64,000 nt of DNA from Massilia sp. Leaf139 (GCF_001424165.1 NZ_LMOJ01000012.1:863-64862); one strand, 5' to 3'. Positions 17,794 to 26,894 are shown, counted from the first letter of the stretch. Made by a program: numbers and translations. Notes: generated from the letters alone by a model not told the origin.

Positions 17794-17820
17794 CAATAGA
17801 AATAATTAAGGAAACAACCA

Positions 17821-17862
17821 TGTTCCTCATCCAGAAAGGCCTGTCATGCAGCAATTCCTAGG
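17821..17862 (+). other. 13-codon upstream ORF overlapping the motA start
   Basis: An ATG preceded by AAGGAAACAACC opens a 13-codon frame (MFLIQKGLSCSNS) that stops at 17,860-17,862, about 15 bases inside motA. It has a better Shine-Dalgarno sequence than motA itself. It may feed ribosomes to motA by coupling, or may be fortuitous. Confidence 0.35.
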
Positions 17863-18757
17863 TATTTTCATCGTGCTCGGCTGCGTGTTCGGCGGCTTTG
17901 CGCTGATGGGCGGTACGGTCACGGCGATCTGGCACCCGATCGAGATCCTGATCATCGTCGGCGCGGCATTCGGCGCCCTGGTAATCGGCAACGAGAAGCA
18001 CGTGCTGACCGAAATGGCGCACCAGCTCAAGAAGATCGCCTCGCGCAAGAAGCACGACTCGGAATTCCAGCGCCAGCTCCTGCTGCTGATGTACGAACTG
18101 CTGCAACTGGCCGCCGGCGGCCTCAAAGCCCTCGACGCCCACGTCGAGGCGCCGAAGGACAGCGCGATCTTCCAGCGCTACCCGCGCATCCTGGACGAGC
18201 CGAAGCTGCTGGCTTTCATCGTCGATAACTTCCGTCTGATGGCGATGGGCAAGATCAACGCCCACGAACTGGAAGGCGTGCTCGAGCAGGAACTGGACGC
18301 GATCCACGAAGAACTGACGCAGCCCTCCAAGTCGCTGCACAAGATCGCCGAAGGCATGCCGGGCTTCGGCATCCTGGCCGCCGTTCTCGGCATCGTGATG
18401 GCCATGTATTCGGTGGCCGAAGGCGCCGATTCGGGCGCGATCGCCGAGAAGGTCGGCGCGGCGATGGTCGGTACCTTCATCGGTATCTTCTTCTGCTACG
18501 GCCTGCTCGATCCGCTGTCGAACATGATGAAGCAGCTCGTCAACGGCGAAGCGTCGACCATGGAAACCGTCAAGGTCGTGCTGTGCACCCACGTGGCCGG
18601 CAAGCCTGCCCTGCTGGCGATCGACGCCGGCCGCCGCCTGATCCAGCTGAACACGAAGCCGAGCTTCGCCCAGCTGGAGCAATGGATCAACGCGATGGGC
18701 GGCGAAGACGAATCGCAGAACAAGCGGCGCCGCACGAGCGACCGCATGACGGGGTAA
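17846..18757 (+). CDS. motA: Flagellar motor stator protein MotA
   Basis: 303 residues, close to the 295 of E. coli MotA. It begins MQQFLGIFIVLGCVFGGFALMGG, the usual first membrane helix, and has four helices in all. The last pair includes GFGILAAVLGIVMAMYS and GTFIGIFFCYGLLDPL. The cytosolic loop between helices 2 and 3 meets FliG. With MotB it forms an ion-driven stator in the inner membrane. Transcribed with motB (three bases apart). LafT equivalent. Confidence 0.96.
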   Translation: MQQFLGIFIVLGCVFGGFALMGGTVTAIWHPIEILIIVGAAFGALVIGNEKHVLTEMAHQLKKIASRKKHDSEFQRQLLLLMYELLQLAAGGLKALDAHVEAPKDSAIFQRYPRILDEPKLLAFIVDNFRLMAMGKINAHELEGVLEQELDAIHEELTQPSKSLHKIAEGMPGFGILAAVLGIVMAMYSVAEGADSGAIAEKVGAAMVGTFIGIFFCYGLLDPLSNMMKQLVNGEASTMETVKVVLCTHVAGKPALLAIDAGRRLIQLNTKPSFAQLEQWINAMGGEDESQNKRRRTSDRMTG

Positions 18758-18760
18758 GCC

Positions 18761-19708
18761 GTGTCCAAGCCGAACGACAAGCACCACGAACAGACCATCA
18801 TCAAGCGTGGCGGCGGCAAGCACGACCACGACGAGCATGGCGGCGCCTGGAAAGTCGCATTCGCCGACTTTTGCCTCGCCCTGCTGTCGCTGTTCCTGGT
18901 GCTGTGGCTGATGGCCGCACGTGAAAAGGAAGCGGTGCAGAGCATGACGAAGGACGCCGCCGCCGGCCAGCTGGAAGGCCCGGGCAACCGTCCGGAAATC
19001 GCCACCGCGCCGCGCGGCAGCCTGATCGAACGTTTCCCGACGCTGCACGACGGCACCGGCCCGAGCAAGGACGCCGGCGCCACCAGCGAAGCGCGCGTTT
19101 CCTACGACTCGCCGGCCGACCTCAACCTGTTGTCGAAAAAGCTGGAAAAAATGAGCGAGGACGCGGGCCTGTCCGCCAACCTGCAATCGGAAATCACGCC
19201 TTACGGATTGCGCGTAATGTTGCACGATACCGATCGCCAGGGTATGTTCATGCGCGGCAGCGCATTGCCGACCGGGCGTTTCGCGCGCCTGCTGCAAAAG
19301 ATGGCGCCGCTGTTCGCGCAGATGGAAAACCAGATGCTGATCGTCGGCCACACCGACTCGGTGCAATACACCTTCGCCGAGAAGACCGGTATGTCGAACT
19401 GGGCGCTGTCCTCGAACCGTGCGATGGCCGCCCGTGCGCAGCTGCTGCAAGGCGGCATGCGCAACGACAGCGTGCTGCAGGTGGTCGGCATGGCCGACCG
19501 CGCCCCGCTCGACGCCAAGCGTACCGATGCCGGCATCAACCGCCGCATCGAATTGATGATCCTGACGCGCGCCCAGTCGCGCTCGGTGGCGGCCATGTTC
19601 GGCGCACCGGGCGAAACCGAAGCGTTGCTCGACGGCGTGTCCGTCAGCGCTCCCGGCGCGCAGAAAACGAGCGAAGCGAGTTCGCTGCGTGGCCAACTGG
19701 CGAAGTAA
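18761..19708 (+). CDS. motB: Flagellar motor stator protein MotB
   Basis: 315 residues from a GTG. A basic, His-rich N-terminus is followed by the single membrane helix with the ion-binding aspartate D36 (WKVAFADFCLALLSLFLVLW). The periplasmic C-terminus is an OmpA-like peptidoglycan-binding domain (MLIVGHTDSVQYT, NWALSSNRAMAARAQLL, GINRRIEL). MotB anchors the stator to the cell wall. The residues seen do not decide between proton and sodium drive. LafU equivalent. Confidence 0.95.
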   Translation: MSKPNDKHHEQTIIKRGGGKHDHDEHGGAWKVAFADFCLALLSLFLVLWLMAAREKEAVQSMTKDAAAGQLEGPGNRPEIATAPRGSLIERFPTLHDGTGPSKDAGATSEARVSYDSPADLNLLSKKLEKMSEDAGLSANLQSEITPYGLRVMLHDTDRQGMFMRGSALPTGRFARLLQKMAPLFAQMENQMLIVGHTDSVQYTFAEKTGMSNWALSSNRAMAARAQLLQGGMRNDSVLQVVGMADRAPLDAKRTDAGINRRIELMILTRAQSRSVAAMFGAPGETEALLDGVSVSAPGAQKTSEASSLRGQLAK

Positions 19709-19743
19709 TTATGACGATTCAATCGAAAACCCGAGGTAACCGC

Positions 19744-20031
19744 ATGAAAATCACTGGAACCGGCGCTCCGACCATGACGCCTGCGATTGGTGGCGCTTCT
19801 GCTGCTACCGCTGCCGCTGCCGCCCCGGCTGCCCCTTCGGCGCCCGCGGCCAGCACCTCTTCTCCCCTGCAATCGGAAGTCTTGCAGCCCGCAGCCAAGG
19901 CGCTCGCCGCCCTGCCCGACTTCGACGCCGCCCGCGTGGCCGAACTGCGCGACGCACTGGCCAAGGGCGAACTGCCCTTCGACCCGGCGCGCCTTGCCGG
20001 CCTGATCCAGCGCTTCCACGGAGGGCGTTGA
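19744..20031 (+). CDS. flgM: Anti-sigma-28 factor FlgM
   Basis: 95 residues from the ATG at 19,744, which has GAGG eight bases upstream; an ATG 33 bases earlier is in frame but less well placed. The first half is Ala/Pro rich and disordered. The second half holds the sigma-binding helices in typical form: FDAARVAELRDALAKGELPF, then DPARLAGLIQRFH. FlgM blocks FliA until it is exported through the finished hook. Its stop overlaps the flgN start. Confidence 0.92.
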   Translation: MKITGTGAPTMTPAIGGASAATAAAAAPAAPSAPAASTSSPLQSEVLQPAAKALAALPDFDAARVAELRDALAKGELPFDPARLAGLIQRFHGGR

Positions 20032-20471
20032 TGAGCCAGCAGTCCCCGCGCATGACGCGCCAGCAGGCGGTTGCTGCCCTGGTCGACGGCGTCGAGCAGG
20101 ATCTGGCTGCCGCGCAAGCCATCCATGGCTTGCTGGAGCGCCAGTTCCAGGCCGCATTGCGCCACAAGGGCGCCGAAATCGGCGCCCTTGCCGAGGAACT
20201 CGCTCCTGCCCTGGACGCGATGGATGCGCGCCGCCGCCAGCGCGTGACGCTGGTGCGCGCCCTGCATGGCGCCGACGGCAGCATGGGCGGCTTCATCGCC
20301 GCCCAGCCGGAACCGGGCCGCGCGAAACTGGCGGCCGCCTGGAGCGAGCTGGAACGCCTGGTCGTCGCCTGCAAGGCGGCCACTACGCGCAACGGCAACT
20401 TGTTGGCTGAACAATTTACAGTGATGCAGCGCGTGCTGCACGGCGGAGACGGCACCTATGCGCCACGCTGA
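20031..20471 (+). CDS. flgN: Hook-filament junction chaperone FlgN
   Basis: 146 residues from the ATG overlapping the flgM stop by one base; a TTG one codon earlier is also open. All-helical, with VAALVDGVEQDLAAAQAIHGLL near the start and MQRVLHGGDGTYAPR at the end, the latter resembling the FlgN ending 'YGxxGxx'. FlgN brings FlgK and FlgL to the export gate. The flgM-flgN order is standard. Confidence 0.87.
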   Translation: MSQQSPRMTRQQAVAALVDGVEQDLAAAQAIHGLLERQFQAALRHKGAEIGALAEELAPALDAMDARRRQRVTLVRALHGADGSMGGFIAAQPEPGRAKLAAAWSELERLVVACKAATTRNGNLLAEQFTVMQRVLHGGDGTYAPR

Positions 20472-21177
20472 TTTTTCGACGACGGCCATTTCCGCCACCC
20501 TGCCGACGGCCCCGACCCGGCCGACCGCCGCGATCGGCGGCGGCAGCGGTTTCGGCCGCGCCTTTGCCGAGGTGCAGGGAGACGTCGCCGACTTCATCCA
20601 GAACGGCGGCGGCGCCTCCGCTCCCGAGCTGAGTCCGGAGGGCAGCATGTGGCGTGCGCGCAGCGCCGCCGAAGTCATCGCCGCACCGGAAGCCGAGGGT
20701 GGATCGACGGGCGACGACCAGCAGGCCTTCCTCGACAACATCGCGCCCTGGGCCAGGGAAGCGGCTGCCAAGCTGGGCGTTGCGCCCGAGCTGGTGCAGG
20801 CCCACGCCGCGCTCGAATCGGGCTGGGGCCAGCGTCCGATCCGCAACGCGGGCGGCGAAAGCAGTCACAACCTGTTCGGCATCAAGGCGACCGGCAAATG
20901 GGACGGCGCCGTGGCCGAATCGGCCACCACCGAATACGTCGGCGGCGCGGCCGTCAAGACGAAGGAACGCTTCCGCGCCTATCCGGACGGCGCTGCCGCC
21001 TTCCGCGACTATGCTCAGATGCTGCTCGATAACCCGCGCTACAAGGGCGCGATCGGCGCCGGCAACGACGCCAATGCCTTCGCCCAGGGCCTGGCCAAGG
21101 GTGGCTACGCGACCGACCCGGCCTATGCCGCCAAACTGGCGCGCCTGGCGGGCAAGCTGCAGGGCATTAACGGTTGA
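20458..21177 (+). CDS. Stand-alone flagellar peptidoglycan hydrolase (GH73 glucosaminidase domain)
   Basis: 239 residues. A low-complexity N-terminus (residues 1-~85) precedes a complete glucosaminidase domain: VAPELVQAHAALESGWGQR with the likely catalytic E120, then SHNLFGIKATGKW, FRAYPDGAAAFRDYAQML and a C-terminal AYAAKLARLAGKL. This is the C-terminal half of a classical gamma/betaproteobacterial FlgJ. The FlgJ encoded at 28,022-28,378 has only the rod-scaffold half, so the two functions are split here. It has no signal peptide, so it is presumably exported through the flagellar apparatus. Overlaps flgN by 14 bases and converges with flgA (11-base overlap). Confidence 0.88.
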   Translation: MRHADFSTTAISATLPTAPTRPTAAIGGGSGFGRAFAEVQGDVADFIQNGGGASAPELSPEGSMWRARSAAEVIAAPEAEGGSTGDDQQAFLDNIAPWAREAAAKLGVAPELVQAHAALESGWGQRPIRNAGGESSHNLFGIKATGKWDGAVAESATTEYVGGAAVKTKERFRAYPDGAAAFRDYAQMLLDNPRYKGAIGAGNDANAFAQGLAKGGYATDPAYAAKLARLAGKLQGING

Positions 21178-21877
21178 TTCGAGCCAGATCGACCGGCTCG
21201 ACCATGCCCGGCGCGACCACGCGCATCCGCAAGGTCTGACCGCTGGTGGCATTTCGCACCCGAACCGTTGCACCTTTCGCACCGGCGTCGAGCGCTTCGC
21301 CAGCGGTGCTGATTTCGATCCCCTCGATCCGCGCAATCATCACGACGGCGTCCCCGCGCTTGACCAAAACCGGGGCCGATAGCGAACTGTTACGCAGAAC
21401 GTCGCCCGCCCGCAACAATCTGCGGCTGGTTTGCCCTACAGCATCAATTGGAGCGATCACAGGATCCGTAATGGTGGTAATGTCTCGTTGCCCTACGGTA
21501 AGATGAGCGTCTGTGAGGACTTCATTGGCGGCGACATTTGTAGTAGTGATCACGACCGATGCCGAAATGCGCGCCCGCACGATGTACTCCGCGCGGCTGG
21601 TGCCGGGCCCGGGGCAGCGCACCGCGAAGCGCATCCGGTTTGCCTGCCGTGTGTCGAGGGTATCGACCTCCACCGGCCCGGCGCAGGTCGGCGCGACGCG
21701 CGGCGGCACGACGGTCAGCTCGAAGCGGGCGTCGGTCAGGCCGGAGGCAGAAGCCTGCTGTTCCAGCTGGGCGCGGGCGGCCTCCTCGACCTGGCTGACG
21801 ATGGACGGCGCGGCCAGCGCGGGCAGCGCGGCGAAAAGAACGGGCAGGAAAACGAAGCGAGCGGTACGGACAGTCAT
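21167..21877 (-). CDS. flgA: P-ring assembly chaperone FlgA
   Basis: 236 residues from the ATG giving a compact signal peptide (residues 1-22, RFVFLPVLFAALPALA). In-frame ATGs at 21,895, 21,910 and 21,925 are possible. The C-terminal SAF/FlgA domain is clear: ANEVLTDAHLTVGQRDI, VGQTSRRLLRAGDVLRNS, LVKRGDAVVMIARIEGIEIST and GKGATVRVRNATSGQ-like residues. FlgA guides FlgI into the P-ring in the periplasm. It is transcribed away from flgB, with only about 70 bases between. Confidence 0.92.
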   Translation of the reverse strand: MTVRTARFVFLPVLFAALPALAAPSIVSQVEEAARAQLEQQASASGLTDARFELTVVPPRVAPTCAGPVEVDTLDTRQANRMRFAVRCPGPGTSRAEYIVRARISASVVITTTNVAANEVLTDAHLTVGQRDITTITDPVIAPIDAVGQTSRRLLRAGDVLRNSSLSAPVLVKRGDAVVMIARIEGIEISTAGEALDAGAKGATVRVRNATSGQTLRMRVVAPGMVEPVDLARINR

Positions 21878-21949
21878 TGCAACAAACCCCGGCATCAAAG
21901 ATTTACCCATTCTAACGAAACACATTGCAGTTCACGACGGAGATCGAAC

Positions 21950-22309
21950 ATGACGATTAATTTTAAGGACGCACTGGGAGTTCACGCCGACGCGCTGCAT
22001 GTGCGCGCCGAGCGCACCAAGGTGCTGGCCGCGAACATCGCCAACGAAAGCACGCCTGGCTACCAGGCGCGCGATGTCGACTTCGGCGCGATGCTGCAGG
22101 AACGTGCCGACCTGGAGAACGGCGAGATGGCCATGCTGGATGCCGAGACCCTCTACCGCGTGCCCTTCCACCCCAGCGCCGACGGCAACACCGTCGAGAT
22201 CGGCGTCGAGCAGGCCGCGTTCTCGCAGAACGCCTCCGACTTCCAGACCAGCCTCACCTTCATCAACATGAAGCTGCGCGGTCTGCAAAAAGCAATCAGC
22301 GGTCAATAA
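21950..22309 (+). CDS. flgB: Proximal rod protein FlgB
   Basis: 119 residues. The family motif LAANIANESTPGYQARDVDF is present near the N-terminus (residues ~25-44), and the ending (FQTSLTFINMKLRGLQKAI) matches rod proteins. FlgB sits at the base of the rod above FliE. GGAGA lies six bases before the ATG. First gene of the flgB-L run. Confidence 0.95.
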   Translation: MTINFKDALGVHADALHVRAERTKVLAANIANESTPGYQARDVDFGAMLQERADLENGEMAMLDAETLYRVPFHPSADGNTVEIGVEQAAFSQNASDFQTSLTFINMKLRGLQKAISGQ

Positions 22310-22323
22310 GCAGGACAACCCCT

Positions 22324-22728
22324 ATGAGTTTCAAGGACATCTCCAATATCGCGGGCTCGGCGATGACGGCGCAATCGGTGCGCCTCAATACCATTGCCTC
22401 GAACCTGGCCAATGCCGATACCGCCGCGCCGTCGGAAGCCGAAGCCTACCGCGCCCGCAAGCCGGTCTTCGCCGCCGTCATGGAAAACGATGCGGGCGGC
22501 CGCGTGCAGGTGCTCGACGTCGTGCAGAGCGCCGACCCGGTGCGCAAGGTCTACGAGCCGGGCAACCCGCTGGCCGACGCCGAAGGCAACGTCGTCTACT
22601 CGAACGTCAACTCCGTGGCCGAAATGGCCGACATGATGTCCGCCTCGCGCGCCTTCGAGACCAACGTCGAGGTGCTGGGCCGGATCAAATCGATGCAGCA
22701 GTCGCTGCTGAAACTGGGCGAAGGCTGA
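22324..22728 (+). CDS. flgC: Proximal rod protein FlgC
   Basis: 134 residues. It has LNTIASNLANADTAA near the N-terminus and YSNVNSVAEMADMMSASRAFETNVEVL near the C-terminus (in two pieces), both diagnostic of FlgC. The protein forms part of the proximal rod. It lies 14 bases after flgB. Confidence 0.96.
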   Translation: MSFKDISNIAGSAMTAQSVRLNTIASNLANADTAAPSEAEAYRARKPVFAAVMENDAGGRVQVLDVVQSADPVRKVYEPGNPLADAEGNVVYSNVNSVAEMADMMSASRAFETNVEVLGRIKSMQQSLLKLGEG

Positions 22729-22732
22729 GCCG

Positions 22733-23410
22733 ATGCTGACCAATAATTCTCTCGCAAGCCCGGGCACCAGCGCCGGCGCCAAGACCGACGCCGTCGCCAC
22801 CAGCGCCGACGTTTCGGCCAACAAGGACATGTTCACCAAGCTGCTCGTCGCCCAGATCCGCAACCAGGATCCGCTGGCGCCGTCCGATCCGAGCCAGTTC
22901 GTGAACCAGCTGTCGCAGCTGTCGCAGACCGAAGCGCTGCAAAGCCTGAGCAAGACCACCAGCGCCAGCGCCAGCGTCCTGCAAAGCCTGCAGGTGCTCG
23001 CCATGGGCGGCCAGGTCGGCTCGCAGGTGTCGGTGTCCACCGACCGCCTGCGCCTGGACGGCTCGCCGGTCAGCGGCAGCGTCAACCTGCCGTCGGCCAG
23101 CAGCGCCACCAATCTCGTGCTGACCGGTGCCGATGGCCAGGCGCATACCGTATCGCTGCCCTTCCATTCGGCGGGCAGCCAGAGCTTCACGATCGACCCG
23201 AGCGCGCTGGGCCTGGCGCCGGGCAGCTACTCGATCTCGGCCCAGACCGCCGACGGTGCCCGCGTGCCCGTCGAAATCGCCGGCCGCGTCGACGCCGTCA
23301 GGATGTCGGGCGTGGGTGCCGTCGTATTGCAGGTGGCTGGCGTCGGCGACGTCGACCCGTCCGCCATTACTGGTTTCAACGGCAAGGCCTCGCAGGTCGC
23401 CGCCAACTAA
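22733..23410 (+). CDS. flgD: Hook cap / scaffold protein FlgD
   Basis: 225 residues. The N-terminal signature MFTKLLVAQIRNQDPLAPSD is followed by SQFVNQLSQLSQTEALQSL; the C-terminal beta domains are FlgD-Tudor and Fn3-like (SYSISAQTADGARVPVEIAG). FlgD caps the growing hook and is replaced by FlgK. It starts four bases after flgC. Confidence 0.95.
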   Translation: MLTNNSLASPGTSAGAKTDAVATSADVSANKDMFTKLLVAQIRNQDPLAPSDPSQFVNQLSQLSQTEALQSLSKTTSASASVLQSLQVLAMGGQVGSQVSVSTDRLRLDGSPVSGSVNLPSASSATNLVLTGADGQAHTVSLPFHSAGSQSFTIDPSALGLAPGSYSISAQTADGARVPVEIAGRVDAVRMSGVGAVVLQVAGVGDVDPSAITGFNGKASQVAAN

Positions 23411-23425
23411 TTCAAGGATCAAGTC

Positions 23426-24610
23426 ATGAGCTTTAACATCGCCCTCTCCGGTATCCAGGCCATCAACGAGCAGCTGGAAGCCGTATCGAACAACATCGCC
23501 AACTCGAGCACCTACGGCTTCAAGAGCAGCCGCGCCAACTTCTCCGCCATGTACGCGGGCGAACAGGCGAACGGCGTCTCGGTCGGCTCGCTGACCCAGA
23601 ACATCGGCACCAACGGTTCGGTCGAATCGACCGGCCGCTCGCTCGACGCCGCCATCGAAGGCCGCGGCTTCTTCGTCACCCGCGATTCGCAGGGCACCAT
23701 GTCATACAGCCGCGTCGGCATCTTCGCGGCCGACAACGCCGGCAACCTGGTCGACGCCGCCGGCCGCAAGGTGCAGGGCTATGGCCCGACCGTCAACGGC
23801 ACCCTGGGCACCATGGGCGACATCCAGATCCCGACCGGCCAGATCGCGGCCAAGGCCTCGACCGGCGTGAACTTCGTCGGCAACCTGTCGGCCGACTGGC
23901 AGAAACCCACCAACACCACCTTCGACGCGACCAAGCCCGACAGCTACAACATGGTCAAGCAGTCGGTGCTCTACGATTCGCTCGGCACCCAGCACACCGT
24001 GTCGCAATACTTCGTCAAGACCGGCAGCAACAGCGTCACCGTGCACTACGGCTTCGACGGTGCCGCGCCGACCGCGACCAAGGCGCTCACCTTCGACGCC
24101 CTCGGCCAGCTGCCGGCGGCAACCACCAGCGGCGCCCTGACCCTGACCCCGACCAACGGTGCGGCCCCGATCAACTTCTCGGTCGACTACACCGGCACCA
24201 CCCAGTTCGCCGGCGAAGCCACCAGCACCACCAACAGCACCGACGGCTATGCCTCGGGCACCTACGTCGGCGTCGAGCTGGCAGCGGACGGTTCGGTCGT
24301 GGCGCGCTACAGCAACGAGCAGAAGCAGACCGTCGGCACCATCGCCCTGGCCACCTTCGGCAACGAAGGCGCCTTGACCGCCACCAGCGACACCAGCTGG
24401 CAGGCCAACGCCGCATCGGGCCTGGCCCTGTTCGGCACCCCGGGCGCAGGCCTGGCCGGCAAGCTCAATACGGGCGCGCTGGAAGGCTCGAACGTCGACA
24501 TCACCTCGGAACTGGTCGGCCTGATGACCTCGCAGCGTAACTACCAGGCGAACTCGAAGGTCATCACGACCGAGAACCAGATGATGCAAGCCCTGATGCA
24601 AGCCCTGTAA
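23426..24610 (+). CDS. flgE: Flagellar hook protein FlgE
   Basis: 394 residues, close to the 402 of Salmonella FlgE. The N-terminal motif LEAVSNNIANSSTYGFKSSR and the C-terminal SNVDITSELVGLMTSQRNYQ form the D0 core. A Thr-rich variable middle lies between. Subunits polymerise into the curved universal joint. Confidence 0.96.
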   Translation: MSFNIALSGIQAINEQLEAVSNNIANSSTYGFKSSRANFSAMYAGEQANGVSVGSLTQNIGTNGSVESTGRSLDAAIEGRGFFVTRDSQGTMSYSRVGIFAADNAGNLVDAAGRKVQGYGPTVNGTLGTMGDIQIPTGQIAAKASTGVNFVGNLSADWQKPTNTTFDATKPDSYNMVKQSVLYDSLGTQHTVSQYFVKTGSNSVTVHYGFDGAAPTATKALTFDALGQLPAATTSGALTLTPTNGAAPINFSVDYTGTTQFAGEATSTTNSTDGYASGTYVGVELAADGSVVARYSNEQKQTVGTIALATFGNEGALTATSDTSWQANAASGLALFGTPGAGLAGKLNTGALEGSNVDITSELVGLMTSQRNYQANSKVITTENQMMQALMQAL

Positions 24611-24627
24611 GAACGGACTGACCCACG

Positions 24628-25362
24628 ATGGATAAACTGATCTTCACCGCCGTCTCCGGCGCCGAGCACACGCTGCGTGCCCAGCAGGTACACGCGAACA
24701 ACCTGGCCAACATGGACACGCCGGGCTTTCGCGCCAACCTGGAACTGGTGACGACGCAGTCGCTCGGTGCGAAAACGAACTACGGCTACGACGACGTGCA
24801 CATGGCTCGCACCCAGGCCGACGCCATTTCGACCAAGCCGGGCATCGTGCGCGAAACCGGCCGTCCGCTCGACGTGGCCATTACCGGCAGCGGCTACTTC
24901 GCGGTCGAGTTCAACGGCGGCGAAGCCTATACCCGCGCCGGTTCGATCGACATCGACGCCAATGGCGCCTTGTCCGTGGCGGGCCGCCCGATCCTGGGCG
25001 AAGGCGGCCCGATCGTGCTGCCGCCGCACTCGGCGGTGGAAGTCGGCACCGACGGCACGATCTCTGTGATGGCAGAAGGCGCGACCACGATGCAGGTGAT
25101 CGACAAGCTGCGCCTGGTGAACGCCGAAGGTTCCGAGCTGACCAAGAACGAGGCGGGCCTGATCGTCTCCCGCAACGGCGACCAGCTCGAAGCCGACGCC
25201 AATGTCACCGTGCGCGGCCGTTCGCTGGAAGGCAGCAACGTCTCGGCCGTCGAAGAGATGGTCGCGACCATGGCCCTGAACCGCAGCTTCGAATTGCAGA
25301 TGAAGTTGTTCCAGGCCGGTGACAAGATGAACGAGGCAGGTAACCGTCTTCTCGGCGCTTAA
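24628..25362 (+). CDS. flgF: Proximal rod protein FlgF
   Basis: 244 residues. VHANNLANMDTPGFRANLE stands at the N-terminus, SGYFAVEFNGGEAYTRAGS in the middle, and SNVSAVEEMVATMALNRSFE at the C-terminus. These fit the FlgF/FlgG rod family. Order before flgG and shorter length than FlgG identify it as FlgF. Confidence 0.94.
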   Translation: MDKLIFTAVSGAEHTLRAQQVHANNLANMDTPGFRANLELVTTQSLGAKTNYGYDDVHMARTQADAISTKPGIVRETGRPLDVAITGSGYFAVEFNGGEAYTRAGSIDIDANGALSVAGRPILGEGGPIVLPPHSAVEVGTDGTISVMAEGATTMQVIDKLRLVNAEGSELTKNEAGLIVSRNGDQLEADANVTVRGRSLEGSNVSAVEEMVATMALNRSFELQMKLFQAGDKMNEAGNRLLGA

Positions 25363-25440
25363 AACCCGCGCGCAGTCCGGCATGATTACGTCCGGAAACT
25401 TTTAGGCGGTGAATCAGATGCCGCAACCAAGGAGAATCAT

Positions 25441-26226
25441 ATGAATCCAGCAATGTGGATTAGCAAGACCGGCGTGCAGGCGCAAGACGCCAAGCTGCAG
25501 GCCATCGCCAACAACCTGGCCAACGTCAACACCGTCGGCTTCAAGCGCGACCGCGTCGTCTTCGAAGACCTGCACTACCAGGTCGACGCCCAGCCGGGCG
25601 CACAGAGCGCGGACAACACCGTCTCCAACGGCGTCCAGCTCGGTAACGGTACGCGCCTGGTGGGCACCCAGAAAGTGTTCACCAACGGTTCGATCCAGAC
25701 CACCAGCCAGCAGCTCGACGTCGCCATCTCCGGCAACGGCTTCCTGCAGGTGCGCCGTCCGAACGGCGATGCCGCCTTCACCCGCGCCGGCCAGCTGCAG
25801 GTCGACGCCAACGGCACCCTGACCAATGCCGCGGGCCTGCCCCTGGTGCCGCAGATCACCGTCCCGAACAACGCCACCGCGATCACCATCGCCGAAAACG
25901 GCACCGTCTCGGCCACCGTTCCCGGCCAGGCCGCACCGACCGAAATCGGCGCACTGACCCTCACCGGCTTCGTCAATCCGGCCGGGCTCCTGGCCCTGGG
26001 CGAGAACCTGTTCTCGGAAACGGCCGCGAGCGGCGCGCCGACCGAAGGCCGTCCGGGCGACGGCGCCCTCGGCAAGCTCAAGCAAGGCGCGCTGGAAGGT
26101 TCGAACGTGCAGGTCGTCGAAGAAATGGTCGACATGATCGCCGCACAGCGTACTTATGAGATGAACACCAAAGTGTTGTCGGCGGCTGACAATATGCTGC
26201 AATACCTGGCGCAGGCGGCCCGATAA
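25441..26226 (+). CDS. flgG: Distal rod protein FlgG
   Basis: 261 residues, the exact usual length. It begins MNPAMWISKTGVQAQDAKLQ and has ANNLANVNTVGFKRDRVVFE, the insert FEDLHYQ typical of FlgG, and SNVQVVEEMVDMIAAQRTYE near the end. FlgG forms the distal rod that crosses the cell wall. AAGGAG lies eight bases before the ATG. The 78 bases before it hold a weak hairpin (TCCGG...CCGGA) of uncertain meaning. Confidence 0.97.
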   Translation: MNPAMWISKTGVQAQDAKLQAIANNLANVNTVGFKRDRVVFEDLHYQVDAQPGAQSADNTVSNGVQLGNGTRLVGTQKVFTNGSIQTTSQQLDVAISGNGFLQVRRPNGDAAFTRAGQLQVDANGTLTNAAGLPLVPQITVPNNATAITIAENGTVSATVPGQAAPTEIGALTLTGFVNPAGLLALGENLFSETAASGAPTEGRPGDGALGKLKQGALEGSNVQVVEEMVDMIAAQRTYEMNTKVLSAADNMLQYLAQAAR

Positions 26227-26882
26227 TGATCCGTTCTAGCCTTGCGGCAACTATCATGCTGATGTTGCTCGCCGGTTGCGCTTCGCGCGCACCGGTCGCT
26301 GCGACGCCGGAAGAAGATCCGATCCCGGTTGCACGCACCGTCCAGCGCGGCGTCTCGGGCGGCGTGTTCAGCAGCGACGCGTTGTCGCTGACTTCGGATG
26401 CGCGCGCCTACCGCGTCGGCGACGTCGTCACCGTGATCCTGCAGGAAACCACCCAGGCCAGCAAGCGCGCCGGCACCAGCTTCAACAAGGGTTCGTCGGT
26501 GGGCGTGACCCCACTCGGCGTGCTGGGTAAAACCTTCGGCAAGACCGGCGTCGACATCTCGGCCGACCGCAGCTTCTCGGGCGACTCGACGAGCACCCAG
26601 CAGAACGCCCTCTCCGGCGCGCTGACCGTGATCGTGCAGGAAGTGCTGCCGAACGGCCTGCTGCGCGTGGCGGGTGAAAAGAACATGACCTTGAACCAGG
26701 GCGAGGAATTCGTCCGCCTGAAGGGTTATGTGCGCGCCGCCGACGTCGATGCCGACAACCAGGTGTCCTCGCTGCGCGTGGCCAATGCCCGCATCGCCTA
26801 TTCGGCCAAAGGCGTGCTGGCCGATGCCAACTCGGCAGGCTGGCTGACGCGCTTCTTCACCGGCCCGCTGATGCCTTTTTGA
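26226..26882 (+). CDS. flgH: Outer-membrane L-ring lipoprotein FlgH
   Basis: 218 residues. A lipoprotein signal peptide ends in LLAG-C18. The mature part shows SLTSDARAYRVGDVVTVILQE, the Thr/Ser-rich segment, and the C-terminal RVANARIAYSAKGVLADAN, all typical of FlgH. It forms the L-ring bushing in the outer membrane. Start overlaps the flgG stop by one base. Confidence 0.96.
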   Translation: MIRSSLAATIMLMLLAGCASRAPVAATPEEDPIPVARTVQRGVSGGVFSSDALSLTSDARAYRVGDVVTVILQETTQASKRAGTSFNKGSSVGVTPLGVLGKTFGKTGVDISADRSFSGDSTSTQQNALSGALTVIVQEVLPNGLLRVAGEKNMTLNQGEEFVRLKGYVRAADVDADNQVSSLRVANARIAYSAKGVLADANSAGWLTRFFTGPLMPF

Positions 26883-26894
26883 TTTAGGAAAAAC

